From Candidatus Omnitrophota bacterium (GTDB taxonomy: Bacteria; Omnitrophota; Gorgyraeia; Gygaellales; Profunditerraquicolaceae), in NCBI GenBank assembly GCA_028715095.1, contig JAQUSM010000043.1, positions 1 through 7,946 on the forward strand: a DNA stretch of 7,946 bases, written 5' to 3'. Of this stretch, positions 1 to 6,254 are shown in pieces. A model generated the notes under the pieces. It saw only the letters and a program-made list of their open reading frames with translations, made no database searches and was not told the DNA's origin. The stretch's first letter is position 1. Each line of letters begins with the position of its first letter. Both the position numbers and the translations under genes were made by a program.

Positions 1-731
1 TTCAAAATCATAACTTCAATTTTGTCCCCGATTGCGACAATTTCACTCGGATGGCTGATCTTTGACCAGGACATATCCGTAATATGCAGCAGGCCGTCGA
101 CTCCGCCTAAATCAATAAAGGCTCCGAAGTCGGTAATCGCCTTGACTAACCCGGGATGAATATTGCCAATCTTTAACTCCCCCCAGATCTTGCCTTTGGC
201 CACATCCCTGTCTGCCTGCACTGCCTCGCGTCGGCTGACAATAATACTGCGGCGTAAATTATTTACCTTAACAATCTTGAACTTAAATATCTTATATAAG
301 ATATCCTTGTCCGGAATGTTACGGAAGGAAGAAAGCGAGCTGGGCAAAAACCCCTCTATTCCCATAATGTCAACAAGGAACCCGCCCTTTACTTTCTTAA
401 CCGGCTTGCCTTCAACCAGGGTGCCTTCATTGGATAATTTCACGATCTTATCCCAGCCTTGCATGCGCATGGCTTTTTCGCGGGATAATGTCATTACCCC
501 GGCGTCATTTTCCATGGTCTCAAGCAAAAACTCCATCTCCTTGCCGATCTCTAAATCTCCGGAGGAAAACTCCGTAATCGGCACAATCCCTTCGGATTTA
601 AAACCCACATCCACCAAAACTTCTTTGCTCTTGATCCCTACAATCTTGCCGCTGACGACCTGGCCTTCTTTTAAAACTTTGATACTTTGATTATATAGCT
701 GCTCCAATTCTTCTCTTGTTGTGCTTGACAT
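1..731 (-). CDS. rpsA: 30S ribosomal protein S1, N-terminal part (runs off the window)
   Basis: The first 243 codons of an S1-type protein begin with ATG at 731-729 and stay open to the window edge, so the C-terminus is missing. I translated this frame directly. Three S1 (OB-fold) repeats are visible, at about residues 20-84, 101-166 and 186-243. The third has the characteristic stretch with ITDFGAFIDLGGVDGLLHIT (200-219) followed by DMSW and SHPSE, which is typical of bacterial S1. In the family, S1 sits on the 30S subunit and captures mRNA, helping translation initiation of structured or weak-SD messages. The start is supported by AAAGGGAG at 740-747, eight bases upstream. It lies downstream of plsC, an order seen in many bacteria (cmk-plsC-rpsA or with ispH), though cmk is not adjacent here. 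Its leader holds a strong hairpin and a repeat-like sequence. An S1-domain protein other than RpsA is possible but less likely. Confidence 0.93.
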   Translation of the reverse strand, partial: MSSTTREELEQLYNQSIKVLKEGQVVSGKIVGIKSKEVLVDVGFKSEGIVPITEFSSGDLEIGKEMEFLLETMENDAGVMTLSREKAMRMQGWDKIVKLSNEGTLVEGKPVKKVKGGFLVDIMGIEGFLPSSLSSFRNIPDKDILYKIFKFKIVKVNNLRRSIIVSRREAVQADRDVAKGKIWGELKIGNIHPGLVKAITDFGAFIDLGGVDGLLHITDMSWSKISHPSEIVAIGDKIEVMIL

Positions 732-760
732 TTCAATTACTCCCTTTCTTTTTAGATGAT

Positions 761-850
761 GTAGACGCTTTATATATCTTCTTGCGTAACTTACACTTAC
801 AAAACAATTCTTTCTTAATCGTTTTTGCTCAATAAAGAATTGCTTTGCAA
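761..850 (+). repeat. Diverged copy of the 157-bp inverted-repeat element, in the rpsA leader
   Basis: Starting at 761, the plus strand reads GTAGACGCTTTATATATC. Aligned without gaps to the left end of the element at 3519, 35 of the first 53 positions match, including the outer GTAGAC, the TATATA that follows, and the inner block around 803-813. For AT-rich DNA roughly 15 matches would be expected by chance (my estimate). The inner block pairs with 834-850. No clear right-hand end was found: the expected position falls inside the end of plsC and does not match. So this is either a truncated, decayed copy or a shared regulatory leader. Confidence 0.45.
797..850 (-). promoter_or_regulatory. Long AT-rich stem-loop between plsC and rpsA
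   Basis: On the minus strand, TTGCAAAGCAATTCTTT (850-834) can pair with AAAGAATTGTTTTGTAA (813-797) around a 20-base loop. All 17 positions pair: 15 are Watson-Crick and two are G-U. The same two positions would be A-C mismatches in plus-strand RNA, which suggests a structure acting in the rpsA-sense transcript. It begins 10 bases after the plsC stop and ends 65 bases before the rpsA start. It lacks the GC-rich stem and clean U-tract of an intrinsic terminator, although the second arm contains TTTT. Possible roles are RNA processing, 3'-end protection of the plsC message, or part of S1 autoregulation; none is shown. Confidence 0.6.
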
Positions 851-860
851 CGTCTTTAGG

Positions 861-1445
861 TTAACTCGATAATTGTTTAATATTAGCCATTATCAGATCC
901 GAAGTTTCCTGATAAGGCCTCCCCCTTTCTATATGAATTTCTTTCCCAAAGCACACGCGTATTTTTGCCAAACGTAATGAACGCGCCTGCCTCGGCATTG
1001 CTATATATGTCCCGGAAATAAAAGCCGGAATCACCGGGACTCCTCCCTTTGCCGCCAAAAAACCTACTCCCGGCTCAGGGTTTAAATACATATTTTCTTT
1101 TGTCCTGCGCGTTCCCTCGGGAAATAACGCCAATGCCCCGCCTTTACGCACAATCTGTAAACTTGTTTTTATCGCCGATAAATCCGCGGAATTCCTTTTA
1201 AGCGGGATAACCTCAACCGCCTTAAGCCATGATTTCAATACAGGCTTAAGGAATAGATTATCCCTGGCCATAAAATGCACTGTTCTCGGGCACGCTGCCC
1301 CTACTGCCACAGGATCAAGGTAGCTGACGTGGTTAGCCGCCAGGATAAAGCCGCCTTTTTTAGGGACATTGTCTCTTCCCTTGACTTCAAAAAAGAAAAA
1401 TAATTTCAGAATTACCAATAAAACAAATCTGCTGAACCTATACAT
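861..1445 (-). CDS. plsC: 1-acyl-sn-glycerol-3-phosphate acyltransferase (PlsC/LPLAT family)
   Basis: The 194-residue protein should transfer an acyl chain to lysophosphatidic acid to make phosphatidic acid at the inner face of the cytoplasmic membrane. The acyltransferase motifs are in order: NHVSYLD at 38-44 (catalytic H39 and D44), FPEGTRR at 108-114 for glycerol-phosphate binding, and VPVIPAF at 136-142. A hydrophobic stretch at about 6-20 (FVLLVILKLFFFF) fits the single N-terminal membrane anchor. Its length is short but within the family range. The ATG at 1445-1443 overlaps the end of the upstream hexomutase gene by eight bases, and no strong Shine-Dalgarno site is visible, so translation is probably coupled. 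The stop at 861-863 is followed by the 129-base spacer before rpsA. Acyl-acceptor specificity cannot be read from sequence; a related lysophospholipid acyltransferase is possible. Confidence 0.9.
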   Translation of the reverse strand: MYRFSRFVLLVILKLFFFFEVKGRDNVPKKGGFILAANHVSYLDPVAVGAACPRTVHFMARDNLFLKPVLKSWLKAVEVIPLKRNSADLSAIKTSLQIVRKGGALALFPEGTRRTKENMYLNPEPGVGFLAAKGGVPVIPAFISGTYIAMPRQARSLRLAKIRVCFGKEIHIERGRPYQETSDLIMANIKQLSS

Positions 1446-2823
1446 CTCTTAAGATTATGTCCTTGCCCAGCGCAAGCAGTTTCTTTGCCTGAGTCAGGCT
1501 CTTTGCTTCAGCGTAAGTGCGCATAATCGGCTCAGTACCCGAACCGCGGAACATCAGCCAACTCTGGTCTTCGCAAATAAGCTTTACCCCGTCGTAATCC
1601 TTGACCTCCACGACTTTTCTGCCTAATAACTCGGAGGGTAAATTTTCTTTCTTTGGCTCAACGCGTTTGGCCAGATGCAAATCCTGGCGCACATAATAAT
1701 ATTTACCGAATGCTTTTTCGGTTTCATTCAGGATCTTTAGCATGTCTTTGCCGCGGTAAACCATCATCTCAATTAACAGGAGCCCGGCCATGGTTCCGTC
1801 GCGCTCCGGGATATAACCCTTCACCCCCATGCCGCCTGCCTCTTCCCCGCCGGCAACAATATCTTCGGTCTCCATGAGATTTGAGATATATTTAAAACCT
1901 ACGGGAGTTTCATAAAGCTTGATCCCTAAGAATTTTGCGATATTGTCCATCATCGTCGTGCCGCAAATCGTCTTAACCAAGCCGCCGCTCCAATGCCTGT
2001 CCTGGTTTAAATGCAAAGCCAGCAGCCCTAAAATCTTCTGCGGATGGATAAATACTCCTCCGGGGGCAACCGCGGCAATCCTGTCGGCGTCGCCATCCAG
2101 GGCAATACCCAAATCAAACTTTTCATTTTTTACGCGCGCCTTTAATTCTTCCAAATTCTCCTCCACCGGCTCAGGCCTGCCTCCGCCGAAAGATGGGTTA
2201 ATCGTATTGCGCATAAACTCCAGCTTTATGCTTGTGCCTTTAAGCACCTGGGCGATAAAACTGTCTCCTGACCCATACATGGAATCAACCAGGACTTTGA
2301 ATTTCTTGTTCTTGATCTTTTTTAAATCAATATAATTACGGATAAAACTTATGTAATCTTTGGTGATATCGACCGGCTTAATCGGATCAACCAAAGCTGC
2401 ATCCTTTACCGGATTCCTGCCAAGCAAACCCTCAACCGTCCGGGTTATCTCCTGGCTTGCTCCTCCGCCTGCGGAATTCTTAATCTTAAACCCGTTATAT
2501 TCCGCGGGGTTGTGGGATGCGGTAATCATAATCCCCAAATCCAACTTGTGGCTCTTTACGATAAAACTTAATGCCGGGGTAGGCGTCGGCCGGTCAGAAA
2601 GAATTACCTCCATGCCGTTGTTCTTTAATACTATTGCGGCGGCTTCCGCGAATTTACCGGACATAAAACGCGTATCAAAGCCCACCGCGACTTTCTTGCC
2701 GGCTCCTAAATAATCCGCTACTGCCTGGGCCAAAATCCTTACGTTCTCCAAAGTGTATGTGTCGGCGATAATTGCCCTCCAACCGTCGGTGCCGAATTTA
2801 ATTTGTGAAACCGCATTGCTCAT
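1438..2823 (-). CDS. Phosphoglucomutase/phosphomannomutase (alpha-D-phosphohexomutase family)
   Basis: The 461-residue protein should interconvert sugar 1- and 6-phosphates through a phosphoserine and a bisphosphate intermediate. All four domain signatures are present: TASHNP at 101-106 with the phosphorylated serine at 103, the metal loop DGDADR at 243-248, the sugar-binding loop GEEAGG at 326-331, and the phosphate-binding loop RGSGTEP at 426-432 with R435. The sugar loop has alanine at 329 where many homologues have serine. The start ATG has a good Shine-Dalgarno sequence (AAGGAGAGA at 2828-2836) five bases away. A hairpin sits directly beside that site. The gene follows rpe after 58 bases and overlaps plsC by eight. 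Whether glucose, mannose or glucosamine phosphate is preferred cannot be decided; the loop does not look like GlmM, so I give no gene symbol. Confidence 0.88.
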   Translation of the reverse strand: MSNAVSQIKFGTDGWRAIIADTYTLENVRILAQAVADYLGAGKKVAVGFDTRFMSGKFAEAAAIVLKNNGMEVILSDRPTPTPALSFIVKSHKLDLGIMITASHNPAEYNGFKIKNSAGGGASQEITRTVEGLLGRNPVKDAALVDPIKPVDITKDYISFIRNYIDLKKIKNKKFKVLVDSMYGSGDSFIAQVLKGTSIKLEFMRNTINPSFGGGRPEPVEENLEELKARVKNEKFDLGIALDGDADRIAAVAPGGVFIHPQKILGLLALHLNQDRHWSGGLVKTICGTTMMDNIAKFLGIKLYETPVGFKYISNLMETEDIVAGGEEAGGMGVKGYIPERDGTMAGLLLIEMMVYRGKDMLKILNETEKAFGKYYYVRQDLHLAKRVEPKKENLPSELLGRKVVEVKDYDGVKLICEDQSWLMFRGSGTEPIMRTYAEAKSLTQAKKLLALGKDIILRDV

Positions 2824-2835
2824 CTAATCTCTCCT

Positions 2836-2879
2836 TGTCTACAAAGACACACCCGCGCAATTCCGATAAACGCGGGGTG
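2836..2879 (-). promoter_or_regulatory. Two adjacent hairpins in the rpe-hexomutase spacer
   Basis: On the minus strand, CACCCCGCG (2879-2871) pairs with CGCGGGTG (2857-2850), giving eight GC-rich pairs with one bulged C and a 13-base loop. A second small hairpin follows at once: TGTCT, loop TTGT, AGACA (2849-2836), and its last base is the first base of the Shine-Dalgarno site of the hexomutase gene. No run of U follows, so it is not a normal intrinsic terminator. It may be an RNA-processing or translation-tuning element, or simply spacer structure. Confidence 0.45.
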
Positions 2880-2881
2880 CC

Positions 2882-3514
2882 TTATCTTAAACTGTTAATT
2901 GCTTTCTTTGTATTCTTTGCCCCGAAAATATATGATCCGGCTGCCAGGATATTTGCCCCCGCCTCTTTTACCTGCCTGCCGGTAATATGATTAATCCCTC
3001 CGTCTACGGCGATATCTTTCTTAAAGATTGCGCGCAGCTGCCGTATCTTGGTTAACGCCGACGGAATAAAAGCCTGGCCGCCAAAACCCGGGTTAACCGA
3101 CATTACCAGAACAAAATCCACCAGCGCTAAGGCTTTTTTAATTTTAGCCAAAGGGGTCGCCGGATTTAAAGATATCCCGAATTTTACCCCTCGTCTCTTA
3201 AGTATTTTAGCGATAGCCGCCAACTCTTTAAGGCTGACAACTTCAATATGCACGGTAATCATATCGCTTCCTGCCTCAACAAAAGCGTCTATGTACTTAG
3301 CCGGGTTCTCAATCATTAAATGCACATCCAGCGGAAGCCTGGTCGTCTTACGGATGTATTTTACCACTACCGGGCCAATTGTAATGTTCGGCACAAAATG
3401 GCCGTCCATTATATCAACGTGGATTAAATCCGCTCCCGCGCGCTGGACTTTTTTAAGTTCAGCGCCAAGATTACTAAAATCAGCCGATAATATTGATGGC
3501 GCAACCTTTATCAT
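2882..3514 (-). CDS. rpe: Ribulose-phosphate 3-epimerase
   Basis: The enzyme interconverts ribulose 5-phosphate and xylulose 5-phosphate in the pentose phosphate pathway. From the chosen start it is 210 residues, close to the usual length. The TIM-barrel metal and acid-base residues are visible: HVDIMDGHFVPN at 32-43 (H32, D34), DVHLM at 63-67 (H65), and VDGGIN at 170-175 (D171). The phosphate-binding VNPGFGGQ at 140-147 is also intact. I chose ATG at 3514-3512 (MIKVAPSILSADF) because family members begin at this point; a TTG at 3550-3548 would add 12 residues with no family resemblance that come from the inserted element. No Shine-Dalgarno sequence precedes the ATG, which is unusual here. 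The start codon lies four bases from the end of the inverted-repeat element, so initiation may be affected by it. Confidence 0.95.
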   Translation of the reverse strand: MIKVAPSILSADFSNLGAELKKVQRAGADLIHVDIMDGHFVPNITIGPVVVKYIRKTTRLPLDVHLMIENPAKYIDAFVEAGSDMITVHIEVVSLKELAAIAKILKRRGVKFGISLNPATPLAKIKKALALVDFVLVMSVNPGFGGQAFIPSALTKIRQLRAIFKKDIAVDGGINHITGRQVKEAGANILAAGSYIFGAKNTKKAINSLR

Positions 3515-3518
3515 AATA

Positions 3519-3675
3519 GTAGACAGTCTATATAACCTATTGCAAGACAATTAATTATATAACAAATATTTTGGTTTAAGAAAATAAAATAATTCTTCAT
3601 TTTAATACATTATTTCTCTTATAAATATTTGTTTCATAACACATTTATTATCAAACAGTTACGTAGACTGTCTAC
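3519..3675. mobile_element. 157-bp MITE-like inverted-repeat element between nadD and rpe
   Basis: The left end GTAGACAGTCTATATAAC (3519-3536) and the reverse complement of the right end, GTAGACAGTCTACGTAAC (3675-3658), match at 16 of 18 positions. The outer 13 bases of the right end are themselves palindromic around one base. A second inverted block, AACAAATATTT, lies at 3561-3571 and again reversed at 3623-3633, each exactly 42 bases from its end. Over the outer 53 positions the two halves agree ungapped at 38. The sequence AATA flanks both sides (3515-3518 and 3676-3679), as a target duplication would. There is no room for a transposase, so it would be non-autonomous. The interior is strongly AT-rich. 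A long leader hairpin of non-mobile origin is the alternative. Confidence 0.6.
3554..3559 (-). promoter_or_regulatory. rpe: Possible -10 box upstream of rpe, inside the element
   Basis: The minus strand reads TATAAT here, a perfect -10 hexamer 39 bases upstream of the rpe ATG. The best upstream hexamer at 17 bp is TTCTTA, which matches the -35 consensus poorly (three of six). In DNA this AT-rich such a match can arise by chance. If used, the element would supply rpe and the genes after it with their own promoter. Confidence 0.25.
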
Positions 3676-4237
3676 AATATAATTTGTTCTTGTTTATATA
3701 ATCGAAAACTGCCTCCGGGACCAGATAGCGGAACGATTTATCTTCCCGCACACATAACCGCACTTCAAAACCCGAGACATCCACTGCCCGGATAGCCATA
3801 GTCTTGATATAATGCGGTATTTGCTCCAGCGGATAACCCGGCCGCGTAGCCGCCACGAATTTAACCATCTTGATTATTTCGGTTAAATCCTTCCATTCAT
3901 TTAAATATTTAAGCAGGTCTGAGCCGATAATAAAATAAAGCTCATCCTGGCTGTATTTGCTTTTTAATTCCTTTAATGTATCAATTGTATAAGACCGGCC
4001 CTTGCGTTTAATCTCGACATCTGAAACCGCAAAATATTTATTGCCCTTGATAGCCAGCCTTAACATTTTAAGCCTTTTATCCGCCGGAGCAATATTAAAA
4101 TTATCTTTATGCGGCGGCAGGGATGTCGGGATAAAAATAATCTTATCCAGGGCTAATTTTTCCCTTGCCTCTTCCGCCAGGATCAAATGTCCGATATGCA
4201 CCGGATTAAAGGTCCCGCCCAGGATACCGATCTTCAT
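3659..4237 (-). CDS. nadD: Nicotinate-nucleotide adenylyltransferase
   Basis: The enzyme joins nicotinate mononucleotide and ATP to make deamido-NAD in NAD synthesis. The 192-residue protein opens with the nucleotidyltransferase signature GGTFNPVHIGH at 7-17 (H14, H17), followed by the family features PPHK at 41-44, SYTIDTL at 82-88, GSDLL at 105-109 and RYLVPEAV at 170-177. The second nucleotide-binding motif, usually ISSTEIR-like, reads VSGFEVR at 154-160, keeping one serine and the arginine but losing the second serine and the threonine. The ATG overlaps the proA stop in an ATGA, so translation is coupled; only a weak AGG precedes it. The last five codons (CRQST) and the stop come from the end of the inverted-repeat element, so the C-terminus has probably been rewritten by that insertion. 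The usual downstream partner rsfS is absent. Confidence 0.93.
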   Translation of the reverse strand: MKIGILGGTFNPVHIGHLILAEEAREKLALDKIIFIPTSLPPHKDNFNIAPADKRLKMLRLAIKGNKYFAVSDVEIKRKGRSYTIDTLKELKSKYSQDELYFIIGSDLLKYLNEWKDLTEIIKMVKFVAATRPGYPLEQIPHYIKTMAIRAVDVSGFEVRLCVREDKSFRYLVPEAVFDYINKNKLYCRQST

Positions 4238-5490
4238 TGCCTGACCTGTCCAGAGCCTAAGACCATATATTTATAGGTAGTCAACTCTTCAAGCGCCATA
4301 GGCCCGCGGGCATGCAGCTTATCCGTGGAGATGCCGATCTCCGCACCCATGCCGAACTGGTTTCCGTCGGTAAAACGGGTTGACGCGTTTAAATAAACAC
4401 ATGCCGAATCCACCCGCTTTAAGAATTTCAACGCCTCATCATAATTTTCCGTAACAATGCTGTCTGAGTGATGCGAGCCGTAATTATTTATATGGGCAAT
4501 TGCCTCATCTATGCCTTCGACTATCTTTACCGAAAGGATTAAATCCAGGTATTCAGTACGGTAATCTTTTTCAGTCGCCCGCCTTGCCCACTTGGCGATC
4601 TTGCGGGTTAGGGGGCAACCGCGGATCTCAACGCCGGCTTCCTTAAATTTCTTAAGCATCCCGGGCAAAAACCTTACGGCCGCATCGCGGTGCACCAGCA
4701 TGCTCTCCATGGCATTACAAACTCCCGGCCTCTGCACTTTAGCGTTAAAACAAATCTTCTCCGCCATATTCAAATCCGCCCATTCATCCACATAAACATG
4801 GCAGATGCCTTTATAATGCTTGATTACCGGTATGCGCGAAGAGCTGACTACTTTTTTAATCAACTCTTCCCCGCCGCGGGGGATAACCAGGTCAATATAA
4901 TTATTCAGCTTTAACAAAACATCCACCGCCTTACGGTCGGTTGTTTTAATCAAATTTATCAAACCGGAAGGCAAACCGTGTTTTTCTATCGCTGAATTAA
5001 GCGCTTTATAAATCGCCAGGTTAGAATTTATTGACTCGCTTCCGCCGCGCAAAATTACGCTGTTGCCCGACTTAAGGCAAAGCCCGGCGCAATCAGCGGT
5101 AACATTAGGACGGGATTCATAAATTATGGCAATCACCCCGATAGGTGAACGCACCTTCTGGATGTGTAAGCCGTTAGCGGTATCCCAGCCGCGGATAAGC
5201 TCGCCTACCGGATCCTTAAGCTTGGCGACATTAAGCAATCCCTCCGCCATCTGTTTAATTCTTTCCTCATCCAAAGCAAGCCGGTCGATAAAAGCCTTAG
5301 GCTTGGTGCGGGAGGCGGCAATATCCTTCCGGTTAGCTTTTAAAATATCCGCCTTATTTTTCAATAAAGCGGCAGCCATATCCTTAAGCACCGCGTCTTT
5401 GACAGCCGAAGGCAGGTTAGCTAACACCCGGGAAGCCTCTAAAGCCCCTTTTGCGGTATTTTCTATTTCTTTTTTAAGATTTTCTTTCAT
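4234..5490 (-). CDS. proA: Glutamate-5-semialdehyde dehydrogenase (gamma-glutamyl phosphate reductase)
   Basis: The enzyme reduces gamma-glutamyl phosphate with NADPH to glutamate 5-semialdehyde, the second step of proline synthesis. At 418 residues it has the usual length. Visible family marks are YESRPNVTADCAGLCLKSGN at 124-143, the RGGEELI loop at 205-211, the catalytic cysteine C258 in QRPGVCNA at 253-260, and the C-terminal pair FTDGNQFGMGAEIG (373-386) and KLHARGPMALEELTTYKY (391-408). Nothing looks truncated or mutated at the key sites. The start ATG overlaps the proB stop by four bases (ATGA at 5487-5490) and lacks its own clear Shine-Dalgarno site, so it is probably translated by coupling to proB, giving matched amounts of two enzymes that share a labile intermediate. 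The gene in turn overlaps nadD by four bases. Confidence 0.97.
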   Translation of the reverse strand: MKENLKKEIENTAKGALEASRVLANLPSAVKDAVLKDMAAALLKNKADILKANRKDIAASRTKPKAFIDRLALDEERIKQMAEGLLNVAKLKDPVGELIRGWDTANGLHIQKVRSPIGVIAIIYESRPNVTADCAGLCLKSGNSVILRGGSESINSNLAIYKALNSAIEKHGLPSGLINLIKTTDRKAVDVLLKLNNYIDLVIPRGGEELIKKVVSSSRIPVIKHYKGICHVYVDEWADLNMAEKICFNAKVQRPGVCNAMESMLVHRDAAVRFLPGMLKKFKEAGVEIRGCPLTRKIAKWARRATEKDYRTEYLDLILSVKIVEGIDEAIAHINNYGSHHSDSIVTENYDEALKFLKRVDSACVYLNASTRFTDGNQFGMGAEIGISTDKLHARGPMALEELTTYKYMVLGSGQVRQ

Positions 5491-6254
5491 TTAGGTAAAA
5501 ATATGGTGCCCTGGCAAAAAGGATTATTTGCCAACTGGCCGATAACTCTCTGCTTTCGGCCATTAGCGATTACGCAAGGAACCTTTCCCTCAACCGCAAT
5601 GCGCGCTGCCTCTATTTTAGTCGCCATTCCTCCGACGCATGTCTTTTTGTTAGTCGGACAGGCCAAAGATTTTATTTCACCGGTAATTTTATCCACCCTG
5701 CGTATAACCTTTTTGTTTTTATCCAATAGGCCTTCCACGTCGGAAAGAATAATTAAAAGATCCGCCCCCACTAATATAGAAACCAAAGCCGACAAACGGT
5801 CATTATCGCCAAACTTGATTTCTTCAGTAGCAACCGTATCATTCTCATTTATAATCGGCACGCATTTTAATTTCAATAAAGTATCCAAAGTATGCTTGGC
5901 GTTTGCGTAACGAATCCCGAGAAAATCATCCCAGGTAAGCAGTAATTGAGCGCAATTTAATTTATATTTCTTAAGCGCTGACTTATAAACATGCATCAGC
6001 TCATGCTGGCCAATTGCCGCGGCAGCCTGAAGATACGCCAGCTCCTTAGGCCGGTTCGCAAGCTTTAAAATTGACATGCCTAAAGCAATCGCTCCCGAAG
6101 AAACTATCACCACCTCTTTGCCTTCCTTGATCAAACCGCAGATCTGTCCGGCGATGCTATTAACCAGGCCCATATCCAGCCTGGAGTTTTGAGTTGCAAA
6201 CAGGCTTGAGCCTATCTTGATTACAACCCTTTTATAATTTTTTTGCGACTGCAT
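5487..6254 (-). CDS. proB: Glutamate 5-kinase, short form without a PUA domain
   Basis: The enzyme phosphorylates the gamma-carboxyl of glutamate, the committed step of proline synthesis. The amino-acid kinase fold is complete: KIGSS at 13-17, VSSGAIALG at 51-59, INENDTV at 135-141 and FGDND at 148-152 for glutamate binding, SDVEGL at 171-176, and GGMATK at 208-213 for ATP. The protein ends at 255 residues, just after the kinase domain, whereas the E. coli type carries an extra PUA domain to about 367. Short forms are known, so this is probably natural and not a truncation: the stop is joined cleanly to proA. The start ATG overlaps obgE by 23 bases and has GTGGAG seven bases upstream. No other in-frame start is available nearby. 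Feedback inhibition by proline resides in the kinase domain and may be retained. Confidence 0.95.
   Translation of the reverse strand: MQSQKNYKRVVIKIGSSLFATQNSRLDMGLVNSIAGQICGLIKEGKEVVIVSSGAIALGMSILKLANRPKELAYLQAAAAIGQHELMHVYKSALKKYKLNCAQLLLTWDDFLGIRYANAKHTLDTLLKLKCVPIINENDTVATEEIKFGDNDRLSALVSILVGADLLIILSDVEGLLDKNKKVIRRVDKITGEIKSLACPTNKKTCVGGMATKIEAARIAVEGKVPCVIANGRKQRVIGQLANNPFCQGTIFLPK

Noticed and set aside
163..690. Plus-strand open frame of 175 codons
   Set aside because: It is the antisense shadow of rpsA, whose minus-strand frame shows three clear S1 domains; the plus frame has no family resemblance.
732..780. Promoter for rpsA with TATATA or TATAAA as -10
   Set aside because: No hexamer resembling TTGACA lies 16-18 bases upstream, so the site is not supported.
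2837..2842. GTCTAC as a recurring operator in spacers
   Set aside because: About four chance occurrences of a 6-mer are expected on both strands of this window, and one copy lies inside rpe at 3002-3007. Only the extended repeat ends are meaningful.
2845..2880. Intrinsic terminator after rpe
   Set aside because: The GC-rich stem is not followed by a run of U, and the next gene starts close by in the same direction.
3515..3550. Longer rpe with a TTG start at 3550
   Set aside because: The 12 extra residues are encoded by the inverted-repeat element and match nothing in the family; MIKVAPSILSADF is the normal start.
5487..6254. proB as a truncated pseudogene because the PUA domain is missing
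   Set aside because: The kinase domain is complete and the stop overlaps the proA start in a clean ATGA; short ProB forms are natural.
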